64,000 bases of DNA, taken from the NCBI RefSeq assembly GCF_000204055.1, contig NW_006768789.1:401858-465857 (forward strand), read 5' to 3'. The translations under genes and the position numbers were made by a program. Within the stretch, counting starts at the first letter, position 1. Each line of letters begins with the position of its first letter. Source of the stretch: Melampsora larici-populina 98AG31 (lineage: Eukaryota > Basidiomycota > Pucciniomycetes > Pucciniales > Melampsoraceae). A model generated the notes under the pieces. That model saw only the letters and a program-made list of their open reading frames with translations, ran no database searches and was not told where the DNA came from. Shown piece after piece: positions 1 to 11,449 of the stretch.

Positions 1-966
1 ATTCAGCGGGAGTGCTGAACAGTTGTGATAAGTTATGTGTTGGAGAGACTCCCACAATATGCAAGAGTGGCATATGGTACCTTATATAAACAAAAAGACA
101 AAAACCCATCAGCTAGAGTCATCTTTGGGTATGAGGGAGGTGAGAACTTACTTGTATGTCTTGTAGGTTGAATCCATCAAGAGAATATCACAAGTGGCGA
201 GCTCCTGTGCATTTAATACACAAACTTCTGGAGCAATGAACAGACAGGTCAAAGACCCTGATGAATTTCTCTGGTAAGCATGATATACACCCTCAGTTTG
301 AAGTTTGTCGAGTAGAGCTTCAAGGGATGTCCGGTGCTGAAGGATCTGGTTACGAAATTTTTGCTTGAGGTTGTAGATATCGTGTGGTGTTGCTATGATA
401 GTTGGGTCGGAAGCTTTCAGCGTGCTCAAGATAACTGAGGGACTGGCACCTCCTTTACACATGTCAATGACCGTTTGTTGCTGTTCATCCGTGAGGCGTC
501 GTGCTCCTGGTATGTCGGCTAGTGTCTTTGAAGGTGGGTGATTGTGTGTATTATTGATTATCTTCACACTCCAATCAAGAGTTGTTGAGTTCCTCAAAAT
601 TTGACATGACCAATGGCAATTGATCAAGTGGCTAGACGTTTGTCGAATCTGATCTTCATTCGGCTGATAAAGACCTCCGTGTGTGCAGAACAAAACCACC
701 TTGCGTACTTCATTTTTCTTGTTTTTTTTTGAACGTTTTCTTTTGAGGAAGTAACCAGAAGCAGTGGCACACTCTTGCAGTGCATCTTCAGCCTCTTCCA
801 GGCTTGGGTAGACTGAGAGGAGGGCGTCCAGATTCATCGGTTTGGAAGGAGGATCATCTAAATCAGACAAGGTTGACTCTTGGTGGGTTGGCTGTGAGGT
901 AGCACCTGTTAAGGAAGGGTCAATGACCATGGTGGTGGAAATGTTTATGTTGATATTGGTGCACAT
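1..966 (-). CDS. MULE-type transposase with FAR1-like DNA-binding domain, partial
   Basis: Transposase of a Mutator-like element. Exon 1 is 966-152, an intron runs 151-81 (GTAAGT...AAG), and exon 2 continues from 80 off the left edge. Splicing joins the frame so that the segment DSTYKTYK continues as YHMPLLHIVG, the usual start of the MULE transposase core; D265 would be its first catalytic Asp. Residues about 90-145 look like a FAR1 zinc-binding domain, with C94, C117, C121 and the H141-N-H143 pair, followed by a basic and helical linker. The N-terminal 45 residues are low complexity. Only about 300 residues are visible, so completeness downstream cannot be judged. No stop or frameshift is seen in the visible part, so it may still be intact. 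The terminal repeats of the parent element were not identified. Confidence 0.85.
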
Positions 967-3900
967 TGATTTGCATCAGGAGGCAAAAGACAACTTCTCA
1001 ACTCTCGGGCACACTGTCGAGGCTGTTAGGTAAGCTGCTTAAGGCTACCTAAGCGGGCCTAGGGTCAGAGGGGGGGTCTGACTAGCAAACTGGGGGGGGT
1101 CGGAATAGCGCGATCCATTTTATATTCATTGAAGGTATTCAAGGATTCATGAGATCATAATCAGTAACAAGAAAAAAAAATTGAATATATAAAAAAATAA
1201 AAATAATGGTATATCAAGTTGGAAAATGGTTCTTAGGGTATAAATAATTGATTTTATGGTTCAAGAAGCTCAATTTGTGAAAGAGAAGGATCATATTAGG
1301 CAGCAAGAACTTTGATTATGAGGATTGATAAGAGAGGAGTGAAGGTATTCAGAAAAGAAGGAAATTTGAGGATGGTAAACAAGGGTATTATGGGTATAAT
1401 TCATATGGTGTGGTCTCATTAGTAGGATTTGAGGATTGCCAAGATTTGTAGAATATTTTTTAAAGTTATTATTAAAAGAGATTGATTTACAATGATGATA
1501 GAGTGCAGATACAGTTGAAATCACCAAAGCTCTCTGACTGGTTTGGCTGGGGCCGGCCCCGGTCCGACTGGTCAAGGGGTTCAAATAACACCCACTTTCA
1601 CCAAAAAAATCAAAAATTTGAGGGTTTTCACCAATTTTGACCAAACGTTTGGATTTTTTTGTGGTTTTTTCTGCTATATTTTTGACTCAACTAAGATGTT
1701 ATGTATATAGCTAGTTATCTAAAGCCATGAAATCTGCCAGTATTAGGTGTACATCAGGCTCAAATCAGCTGGCGGTCCAACTGGTTGGGGTTTTAGATCA
1801 AGTTTTTTTTTGCAAAAGTGGCTGTACAGGTTCATGAGTACCATTTCTTGGTTCCTCTATACCTGGCCAGTTCAAAAATGGGCTTTTCAAGAAATATTGT
1901 GGCATAAAAAGACCAAAGTACCAGGTCAACTGCCCTGATTCTTCTTGCAGGGAGTCGGTTAGAGCCTAGAGGGCTTGGGTGATAACAACTGTAGATTAGT
2001 AATTGGACCAATAAAGGGTGAAAAGGGGCGAAAATCATAAAAAAATGGAGGTTTTCAGATAATTACATATGTCAAATCTTGTCAGATCAGGACAAGTAAG
2101 GGCTCAATCAACACAAAATGTTTAATTTCATAATGTACAACCTTTAAATCAATAGTAATGGAGGTGTGAAAATTTTATAAGGAATCAAAGAGAGTGGAGT
2201 GAATTTTGACTTTTGGGCTTACATACACACATGTAACAGCATTTACAACACAAAAAGCTTATGTTCTCAATCTTCACAACTCAATTTCTCATTAATCATA
2301 AATCAAAAATAGCTCATGTGATGCCAGAGATTGATCAGAATCACAAGATCTACAAGATGGGCTTTAGTAATAAATAATTGGAGGACTTTGGAAAAAAGTT
2401 ATAATCTTAAAAATGGTTCCTGGCTATGAATAATAAGAAAAAATTACCTGTATTTGTCATAAGAAGATGTATCCAAGATTGATATGACTAAAATCAACAA
2501 TTTCATAGCTTAAGTCATGTACTACATTGGTAATAAAATGATCATAAGATTGCAGATTTTTGAGGAAGTTATTGGATAGATAGCTTCAAATTTGCTTCAA
2601 TCAAACATTCCAACAGTATTTGATCAATCATTTTATCAAAAAGTCTTTTCATTGTTGCTTCTTTTTCTTGGTAAGTCTTTTCTTTTTTCTTCTCTATCCC
2701 ATTCATATCCTCTTTAAAACATTTTTCTCTTAGCTTGAGTTCATTTGCAGTGTACATACTTCAAAAGCAATTGATGATGAACTTGTCTTGATTCCCATTA
2801 GGAAAGCAATTGACAATATCCTCTTTCCATTCAAAAACCATTCATTGTTCTTCATTGACTGAGATTTATCATCAATCATTTTCTCAACGATTCATTTTTA
2901 CTGAATTCAAAACCATCAAATATCATCAAATCATCCATGTATAGATCAAAATAAAGAAATCTCCAAAAAATTACTGGAGCACCAAAAACATAAACAAAAC
3001 AATCAACCAAATGGGAAGCAACCACACCTGCCAGATGAGAAGAAAGCAATGAATAGAAATTAAGAAATATCATCTTTAATCTGATATTATCTCATTTATT
3101 CCTTTTGCTTTCTTTGCACTCCTTTACAGCCTTCTACAAACACTATTGGTATTTATTTCTTAACTCTCTTTAATCTTTGTCTTCTTCAATAAAATTATTC
3201 ATTGTTGAAAAGGGATCTTGTAGGTGGTCCCAGGCCATTTACAAGAGGACTCAAGGGCCATTCTTGGTGTTTTTGACACAGTGCTCAATCCATACCAAAC
3301 TGCCTTTTGCTCATGTAACCCATGTCCAAATATGTACAATCACATGAAAAACTACATAATAGAAGCACCAAAATTTCTACAAGCAGAGAACTGAAAAAAT
3401 AACATAAAGGGACATAATTCAAGTTCTTGGAGCTCACATGCCCAAAATCACAAGTCCAATGTAAGCCCTGCTTCAAAGAAATATGTACACTTGATCTTTA
3501 ATCTTCATCTTTTTAAACCATCAAGCCACATTCATGGTCAACAGAGTGTAAGACCATTTGTAAGGGCTGAAATCTTAAGGTTACTCAAGGCTAAGCTTGA
3601 ATTCCAGTTTGTCAGTCATTGCCATTTGGCGACATGCCAATTTTTTTCAGTGAAAATCTGTCAAAATTCAATTGGAAACCAGTGGCCAAGAATCTTCCAT
3701 CCCAAGCACAACCTGTCATGTAAGAGCCATTAAAAAGAAAACTGGTACATCACCATCTGGCCAAAACTGGCAAACTGGAATTCAGGTTTGAGTACCCTTA
3801 TTGCTGTGTGCCCAAGAATCCTTCATGGCTCACACTTGATTTATAGTTGGAGTACTTGAACCCAAGGCAAATTGTAAGTAACATGATTGAAAATATTAAA

Positions 3901-4650
3901 ACTTTTCATCTTATCCATCTTGATATCCTCTGTGATTTTTTTCACTTCTTTTAATAATTTCTCACCTTTCCATTCCCCTACATGTATCAGAAAACACATA
4001 TTGACTTCTTTCATTTCTTTCTCTATTACATATCTTTGTTTAATATGCACCTTGGAAGTCAGTATCGGTTCTTTTCATGTGTGTGGTAATTTTTTTAATC
4101 CCTAACCAACCCAAAGAGTATTGTTTCAGTTAAACTTAAACCATGATTTAATTTTCATGGTACAACATTTTATCCTTCATGCTAAAAAGACTTATGTAAC
4201 AGACTTCAATATAGATGGTTCAAATTTCAATCTTTTAACAACTTTCCTTGACTCAGTTTCCTTAAACCTTCGGGTTTGAAGAATCACAAGAAACATATAT
4301 ATCTTTAATTTCTTCCATTCATACACAAAGAGAACAAATCCGATAAAAAAAATTAAAAATACAATCCTTCAAAAGAGTTTTTTCTCAGTCTCCCATTTGG
4401 TATTGGAATAATGAAAGAGAGAGAGAGAGAGAAAGAAAAAAAAGATAGGCAGAAAATGAAAGAGAGATTGAAAGATGAAATGAAATCAAATGAAAGAAAT
4501 CAAATCCCAATTTCATTCAACTTCATAACGTCCATTCTACTGAAAATCCAATTTGATACTTCCAAAAACCTTGTATTCCAAACACCTGATTTCCCCAAAA
4601 ACAAATCTATACACAATATTATTAACATACCTGAAAAAGAAAAAAAAAGT
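967..4650. other. Intergenic, AT-rich, no convincing gene
   Basis: This 3.7-kb gap has only short ORFs without recognisable motifs. It contains G-runs near 1070-1100, a GC-rich patch near 1545-1570, a TA-flanked inverted-repeat element (3578-3798, listed separately) and a GA-rich low-complexity tract near 4413-4445. It probably also holds the left end of the MULE whose transposase lies at 1-966, but I could not identify its terminal repeat. Confidence 0.6.
3578..3798. mobile_element. MITE, AGGGTACTCAA-type termini, TA target duplication
   Basis: A 221-bp non-autonomous inverted-repeat element flanked by TA on both sides (3576-3577, 3799-3800). The left end begins AGGTTACTCAA and the right end, read in reverse complement, AGGGTACTCAA. 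Further in, both arms share TGAATTCCAGTTTG, with a few extra bases in the left arm. The TA duplication fits the Tc1/mariner superfamily. It shares its termini with the element at 8460-8618. No coding sequence was seen inside. Confidence 0.7.
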
Positions 4651-6417
4651 TTATGTAGAGAAATATGCTTCATCATCTTCATCATTTTCATCACCTATAG
4701 AAAGTGCAGTAGATGTAGAAGGTGCAGTTGAATTAGATGTGGCAGCTTTATGACTAATCTGATCACCAGTACTACTTATAGTTGAAGGTTGGGTTGGACT
4801 AGTCGAATCTTGATCTTCATCTTCCTCTGAATTACTTGAACTTGTCATTAATTTCATTCGATTGGTTGCTCGAATTGCATTGATGGCTGCTTTCCATTTC
4901 CTTCTCGCTCCCCTGAAAACCCATCAAAAAAGGTTGAAATGAGTATCTTATTTTCAAATATCAAAAACTGAGAAAAGTATGTACCAGTTTTCTTTTAATC
5001 CTTTGGAGATATCAAATTCTTCAACCAGTTTTTGATCAGTATCAGTGATCCACTAAAATGTCAAAAGCAAAGACGATTAATTCACTTTGCGGTTGTTTTT
5101 GCGTTATGATAAGAAAGAAGTATTTACTTTATGATTCAAAGCTTGTTCCGCTGTTAATCGTTGTAGTGGAACAGGTTTGATCAAAGCGGTTACAAACTCT
5201 TTGGCTTCGGCTGAAACGTTTTTCCAATATTGGTGGTGAAATTCGATTTTCCCTTTTGTAGTTTCCTATCAAGAAAAAGTCAATATCAAGACTATTGATA
5301 AGATGAGGAAGAGAACATACTTTGATGAGTTCAGCACGATTTTCAGATCTGAAAGGTGTGTAACCACATAATAGAGTGTATGTGATGACACCTACACTCC
5401 ATAGGTCAACTGGTTTACCATGTCCAATCCGATTGAGGATTTCTGTTAAAGGAAACAGAGAGAAAAGCATAAGTCGGTTTGAGCTTCGAAAAGATTCAGG
5501 TAGAGAAACAAACCAGGAGCAGCATAACCAGGAGAACCACACATAGCAGTTAAAACTTCAGTATCCGATTTCAATCGATGAGCAATTCCAAAATCAGCAA
5601 TTACTAAAGTATCATCATCACCTTTAGATTTATATAATAAATTTTCAGGTTTCAAATCTCTATGAACAATATTATGTTGATGTAAATAATTTAAACCTTC
5701 AAGGATTGATTTGATGGCTTTGATTGCATCTTTTTCTGTAAATTTTCCTTCATCACAAATTCGATTGAATAATTCTCCTCCTGATGCTATTCTGTTGTTT
5801 GTTTCAAAAGTTTGAAAATCAGTTTCAAGCAAAAAAGAACAAGGAAGAATATAAACAGATTTGATTACTCAACTCGAATACTAAATAAAACTTATCACGA
5901 GATTCAAACCAATCAAATAATTTCACTATCAAAAAAACGAAAACCATCAAACCGAGAGTAAGTATCCTGCAGATCAAATCATGTATGTTCCAAAGTTTCA
6001 ATGATAGGCGCGTTTGTTTACCTATATTAGGGTGATCTAAACCTTTTAATAACTTTGTTTCATCATGTACTAATTGCTCTTGACCATTCAAACTCCTATA
6101 AAATCAAATCAAGTTTTAAACTAGAATCAGTAAACTAAATCCACCAAAAGAACAATTGAAAGAAATCTAAAGTATATAGAAACCTGAACTTTACTTTTTC
6201 TTTATACACTTAATAGCTACTTCAACTCCTTCACGTTTGATCCAAATCGCTCGTTTGACAAATCCAAAACTACCTTGTCCTAAGATTTCTAAATATTTAT
6301 ATTCTTTTTTCTTGATATATGAATCTGGCTATTTAAATGAAGAAAGATTATGGATTAGTATGTATTTTTAGTCAAATGGAATGAAAATGGATTTGAATTT
6401 ACTTGTCTACCGAACAT
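4651..6417 (-). CDS. Calcium/calmodulin-dependent protein kinase (CaMK family)
   Basis: Ser/Thr kinase of the fungal CMK1/CMK2 type, expected to be cytosolic and activated by Ca2+/calmodulin. Nine exons give 380 aa: 6417-6403, 6328-6195, 6095-6022, 5925-5869, 5786-5514, 5442-5321, 5265-5128, 5052-4985, 4912-4651; all junctions keep frame. Visible kinase motifs are the glycine loop LGQGSFGFV (21-29), VAIK lysine K45, HRDLKPEN (135-142), DFG (158-160), the activation loop TAMCGSPGY with T173 as the likely CaMKK site, APE (183-185) and DLWSVGV. After the catalytic domain comes a basic amphipathic stretch around W294 ([10 protein letters not shown]), the usual autoinhibitory/calmodulin-binding site. 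The last 65 residues are a Ser/Thr/Asp/Glu-rich tail without recognised motifs. The first exon is only 15 nt (MFGRQ); the start is chosen because the frame is closed upstream and because fungal CaMKs begin this way. Confidence 0.92.
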
Positions 6418-7047
6418 CGTTTGAAGTGTTGAGTAATAGGTTCAGAATTGATTGAATGATTGATCTATGAATGGGTTTTGATGGTTGTTGTTCGCGTTGA
6501 TGAGATTGGTATCTTCACTGAAGTTGAGATCGATAGAGAGTAAAGAAAGTAAGATCGAATGGTTCAAATTGGTTACGAAGGCGTTTTCTGCGGTTTTCTG
6601 TTGAACAGCTACAAACGATAAGAATGGTAATCAACTGATTATGTAATTTCCTGATTTGAAAATGGGTTTTTGAGAAATCGATCGATGTTTCCAGCGAAGG
6701 TGATGTGATTTTGAATTTGAGATTGTGTTTTTCTTTCTTCAAGCTTCCTAAAGTTTTGATTCAAAGATACTTGGATACTGATTCGAATATTGTAAATCAG
6801 ATGGTTACTTATATATTATCTGAGAGACTACGATAGTGGTGATATGATAAATGTCACTGATAGCTAGAGCGGTGTCGCTCCCTATTTTATACTTTATAGA
6901 ATTCTACACCATCGAGAGCCCTTTTTGTCATTCTGTTGATAAGGGTCAAGTTCATTTATGTAACTCTACAAAACTTTAAAATCTACTTCATACGGTTGCC
7001 TCGCTCGGTCGTTGGAATTCAATTTCAATTTAAGATCACATCCATCT
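6418..7047. promoter_or_regulatory. Upstream region of the CaMK gene
   Basis: This stretch holds the presumed 5' UTR and promoter of the minus-strand kinase gene. It is AT-rich, and its ORFs look like chance. No specific factor site is claimed. It ends at a 10-bp sequence, ACATCCATCT (7038-7047), which is the left target duplication of the neighbouring transposable element. Confidence 0.4.
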
Positions 7048-8005
7048 AGGCCCTCGCCCCGTCCCCGAATGATTCGGGGATCCCCGAAGTTACCCCTAGG
7101 GGACGGGGGGCGATCCCCGTCCCCTATTTAGGGGACGGGGATCGGGGAATGCCGGGGATTCCCCGAATGGATCATGAAGAATCGTAGTCAGATGAGTCTT
7201 TGAAGTTCAAATGACTCCTAAAGGATCATGAACTCGGCACGTAGTGGTGAATTCGAATCAGATCGATCAAAGCTTAGAAGATCTCGAAGCACAACTATCA
7301 AAACTAGAACTGATCAGTTCACTTCAATCTCATTTCCAAAACAAAAGAATCACTTCAATCTCATTTCCACATCAAAAGAATCACATCGATCAAAGTTTAG
7401 GAGATCTTGAAGTAAAGCTATCAAAACTTGATATAATGTATTCCTTCATAATTGGATTGCATTTCAAGAAGTTAGAACAACAAAAAAAAACAAATCGGCA
7501 AGGTTGAATCACTACTCGATGAATTTTGTCTTTTGAGTCAGTATGATGATTTTTGAAGTGAATACAGTCGGATGAATTTAAATATCTGGGTAAAGGAATC
7601 TAAAAGTGAACGGATGATGAAATCCAAAAGAATTAGCTCAAAACGTTCAAAAATGATGATTCGATGAATCAATCATGATAGAGATTGGATTACTAATTTA
7701 CAACCTAACTTTTTTGACATGCTTCCATTTTGAATATTTTTTTTGAGTGGTTTTTGAAGAATGTGAGGATCTAATGATCCTTTCCACTTGATCTTGTTTG
7801 AGGTTAGATGATATCGGTGAAGGTATCTTGTTGGGTAATGGACGATCGTTTGTTTTTTGTTCTGGGAAAATGCTCTATTCCCCGAAATTCCCCGATTGAT
7901 CCCCGATCCCCGATTTCGGGGGCGGGGATCATTCCCCGACCCCTAATTCGGGGAATGATCCCCGACCCCGGTTTCGGGGACGGGGATCGACCGGGGCGAG
8001 GGCCT
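7048..8005. mobile_element. MULE-type non-autonomous element with GC-rich palindromic ends (Pack-MULE-like)
   Basis: A 958-bp element with perfect 14-bp terminal inverted repeats AGGCCCTCGCCCCG, flanked by a perfect 10-bp target duplication ACATCCATCT (7038-7047 and 8006-8015). A duplication of this length is typical of Mutator-like elements. Both subterminal regions (about 7060-7170 and 7880-8000) are strikingly GC-rich arrays of short palindromes built from CCCCGAAT/ATTCGGGG and CCCCTA/TAGGGG units, in sharp contrast with the AT-rich surroundings. The interior carries a decayed coding fragment (7244-7567). No transposase is present, so it would have moved with help from an autonomous MULE. 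Confidence 0.85.
7244..7567 (+). pseudogene. Captured coding fragment, coiled-coil protein, frameshifted
   Basis: A coding-like segment inside the MULE-type element. It contains two similar blocks, DQSLEDLEAQLSKL and DQSLGDLEVKLSKL, followed by a helical stretch. The frame seems to break in the A-run near 7481-7490; in the neighbouring frame it goes on as VESLLDEFCLLSQYDDF before a stop. The heptad-like Leu spacing suggests a coiled coil. I do not recognise the parent gene. A fragment of a host gene carried inside a MULE-type element is the definition of a Pack-MULE, but the host copy is not in this window. Confidence 0.5.
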
Positions 8006-8118
8006 ACATCCATCTCATCTTCAACTCTCAAACCAAATATTCATTTACGTATGACAAAACAGGACAAAGTTTGTTCAACTCCCCCGCCGACCCCAAGCCG
8101 GCCGGAGTCAGCGTCTTA

Positions 8119-8302
8119 CAGTCAACTCTCTCTAATGGCATACAGTTTGGCGGGCAGTTTTCTTATGCATTTAGAGGAATATGCCTTTACAGATCTTGTT
8201 TTGGCTGGCAAATCCCATTTTGGCGGGAAAAAACCCTGTAAAAACCTATGCATTTAGAGGGATTATGCCCATAAGAGGTATGCCTTTATGGAGAGTTGAC
8301 TG
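8119..8302. mobile_element. MITE, CAGTCAACTCTC termini, TA target duplication
   Basis: A 184-bp element flanked by TA (8117-8118, 8303-8304). The termini are CAGTCAACTCTC, perfect over 12 bp, followed on both arms by a related GGCATAC motif. CAGT-type ends plus a TA duplication fit pogo/Tc1-mariner elements. The start resembles that of the element at 16283-16806 (CAGTCAA), and both interiors are rich in ATGCATT-like words. No ORF of note. Confidence 0.7.
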
Positions 8303-8459
8303 TACTACAAACTCGTACGCTACAGACATTGAGAGTTGACCCTTTTGCAGGGAAAAATCTGCACATTCCTCTGCACCATTACCTGCCAAAAAAGACCTCT
8401 GGACCAAAAAAAAATATTTATGTGACAGCCTTTTACGCAATTTTGATTCATTTTCATTA

Positions 8460-8618
8460 AGGGTACTCAAAGCAAAGTATGTAGCGCTACATACTTTTCG
8501 CTACATACTTTTTTTGGCGGGGACAAAGAAAAAAAATATACTTTTGGCCTCGCCTTCCCCGCCAAAAAAAGTATATAGCAAAAAGTATGTACACGTACAT
8601 ACTTACTTTGAGTACCCT
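8460..8618. mobile_element. MITE, AGGGTACTCAAAG termini, hairpin-like
   Basis: A 159-bp element flanked by TA (8458-8459, 8619-8620) with perfect 13-bp termini AGGGTACTCAAAG. The arms remain similar almost to the centre: both contain TATGTA...TACATACTTTT and a TTTTTTTGGCGGGG segment, so the whole element can fold into one long imperfect hairpin. It belongs to the same terminal family as 3578-3798. Confidence 0.75.
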
Positions 8619-9170
8619 TATTCTTAAGTGAAACTGCTATGGCATTACACACTATTGATGTAAAACAAGTTTTGTTGTAGAAACACTGTGAACATGTAAA
8701 ACTAAAAAACTATGAAAACTAGTACATATACAAAGCACTTCCATAACAAGCTAGATATTTATTCTTATTTTCCCAGAAGACTTAAACAGAGAAAACAACA
8801 AAAAGTATCTCTAGCTTGATCATAAACAACCTTGTACTAAGCCAAATGATTGAAGTATTTGATCTTTAGATAAGTAAGGAAATCTCACAATCCAAATGGG
8901 TTTAGACAGGTTTTTCATATGGTTTTTTGATGTTGGTGTACCCTTATTCTTGATCTGTGAATACAGGAGCAGTTATGTACAGATTTATGATGTCATTTGA
9001 TGTCATTGAAATTTTGGTGGGTTTTTGGGGAAAAAGATTGCCTGGAATTGTTTTGAAATTATTTTGAAAATTCTATTGAAATCCTGTTGTAGTCACTTGT
9101 GGTCTCCGGCCTGCCAGTGACTAGTACTAGTAGCTGGGCCAGGGGCTGTGTATAGCATTTTTTGAGCCTA

Positions 9171-9232
9171 GTGTTCTGAAACATCCGCAGCCTCCTCTTT
9201 CCATCACAACTATCAGTTTCAGTTCAGAACAC
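9171..9232. repeat. Short TA-flanked inverted repeat
   Basis: Ten-base perfect inverted repeat GTGTTCTGAA at the two ends of a 62-bp segment flanked by TA (9169-9170, 9233-9234). It may be a very small MITE relic or a chance hairpin. Nothing else supports it. Confidence 0.35.
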
Positions 9233-10440
9233 TAGTGAACTTCCTTTTTCCCCAAATTCAATTGACAAACTTAAATCAAATGAATCTAAAAAACACCTCC
9301 TCCAAATCAGAACTCTATCCCAAATCAACTGATCCAAAACACCCACAACCCAAGATGACTCCACCTTTGAAAACAAAGTACATATAATTTTCCACATAAT
9401 TGATCAGAAGTTGAAGATGTAATTTAATACGACTGATAATATAGATTTTTCTATCAACCCTTACTCATCCATTCTTAAAGTCTTCAATGTCCATTTCAAA
9501 AACTGTAAACCCCATCTTACCAGAGTCTTAGGAGCTCAGAGATCATCTATGTGTAGGATATTGCTAGATGATGCCCACAATCCAAACTTGTAGGTGCTAC
9601 CAAAATAGGCCACAATCAAACCTACATGTTTGTTTCCCACAAAATTGTGCCTACATTGTGGGGTCTGGCGCTGGAATTCAAGAAAAAGCACCTACATAAT
9701 TGATTTGACATATAGGTGCTAGTTTCCATTGCAGCAAAATTTGGTACTTTCACCTTCAAATCTATCATTTGAAAAATCCACTGTGGATGCTCTAAACCAG
9801 TATACCTGTGTGGTAATATACTAGTATCACTATATTGAAAGGAACAACAAAAACTAGTTACTAGAATCAAACACAAAGAATGACAAATCAAACACTCTGT
9901 CATCTCACATGGTGGACGCAGGTTTTGAATTTGGGGCTGGTCTGGGCGCTGATTCTGAGATTTCCAAAGGCCCACCTATAGTGGTGGCACTGAGGTGTGC
10001 CTCTGGCTGAGGCTGACTATGATAAGGTGGATTTGATTGTTGGCATCATATGGAAGTAGTGTATGGCAGACACTGGCTTTGATATTGGGGATGTGTTGCA
10101 AGTTGATCACTTTGAGATGTGATGTAGTACATTCATTGATGCTAAACAAGAATTTGTCACCCATAATCACATGGAACAGACCTAAACATAACATGGGCAC
10201 ACCAACCTCAAAATCAGGCCTGCCCAAAAGGTCTGCCCCAGGGGCTGGCCTTTTTCACCCCACTCACCACCTGACTGTCATCTTTTGAAATCTGTTTTTC
10301 ATGATATCTGAATCCTTCTGGATCTACTTGACTCAATTGATGCCATATTTTTGGCACTGGTGGCCAAAGGGACAGCATCATCTGTGAGTTCAATTGGGAC
10401 CAGAGACGTGGTTATGAGTTCAAAGGTGGGGCCTGTTATA

Positions 10441-11449
10441 GGACCCCTGATAGGCCCTGTGAAGGTCCATTGTTTCAAACCTCAAATTTTGGCCCTTTTA
10501 GCTCTGAGCAGATCTGCTGACTTTTGCCCAAAATCCCATTTTGGCTCCAATTTGACCACATACATTTAACAAGTGCACCAAATTTTGCCTAATTTGGCTC
10601 CAGGGAGAAAACAAACATCTGGAACTTGGTTTTGGGCATTTCAAAGGCCTTGGATGAAACAACAAAATCAGAGAAGAAGGTTGAAAAAAGAATTCAGAAA
10701 GTCCACAGCCTTTGGACATTAAAAAACCTTGTTTTCATTTTTGTTTTTTGGCGGGTTGATGCGGAGCACAAGATTCAAAAGTTTCTTGTTGCTTGACACA
10801 AATTGAGCTGATTGGTATTAGTGAACTCATAAGTATGGTCCTTTCCTTGCATGGCTCTATATGAAATATGTACCAAGAGCTTATATCAGATTGACTGTGG
10901 TGGGTTCAGACTTTTCTTTCTAGTTTAAGTGAAATTTGCTGGATTATACACACTGGATCCCCAGTGTACCTCCACATTCCAATTACATGTCCCTTGGAGT
11001 TTACTTCCATTCTTCTGAAGACCACAATGGCAAATTGAATAAAACAAAACTCCTTTCTTTGTTATATTACAGATACCACACAGGTTTCAAGGACATTTGG
11101 AGAGCATTGTATCCATGTCACAGGGTTTGCTTTGGCTGGTGAACATTCCCTTGTGACTTTGTGGAGAGTAAAGGTGTTTAAAAAGGTGTTGTCTAGGTGA
11201 TTCTTGCGTTTTTGGATGGACTGAGACTGTGGCCAGTATGAATGCATGGAATTGCTCTGTGGAAACAATACACATAAAATTTTGGAATAAAAACCGGTGG
11301 TTATGGCTCCAAGGGCACAATAACCTTAAAAAAGAAAAATCCAAAAATCCAGCTTTTTGGCTCCAGGTTTCACAACAAAAATATTTGCTAAAAATTGCAT
11401 TTTTGCTCCAGCAAGACAATGGAGCTTTGGTGGTGCTATCAGGGGTCCT
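10441..11449. repeat. Long inverted pair, probable degenerate DNA transposon
   Basis: The 13-mer GGACCCCTGATAG (10441-10453) recurs in reverse complement at 11437-11449. Similarity continues inward, with GGTCCATTGTTT on the left and GCTCCATTGTCT on the right arm. The 1-kb interior carries repeated TTTTGGCTCCA-like words and no convincing gene. No clean target duplication was found, so the ends are uncertain. Confidence 0.45.

Noticed and set aside
9590..9715. GTAGGTGCT repeats as a MITE
   Set aside because: Only about seven to ten bases match between the putative ends, and three copies in mixed orientation fit chance or a simple repeat.
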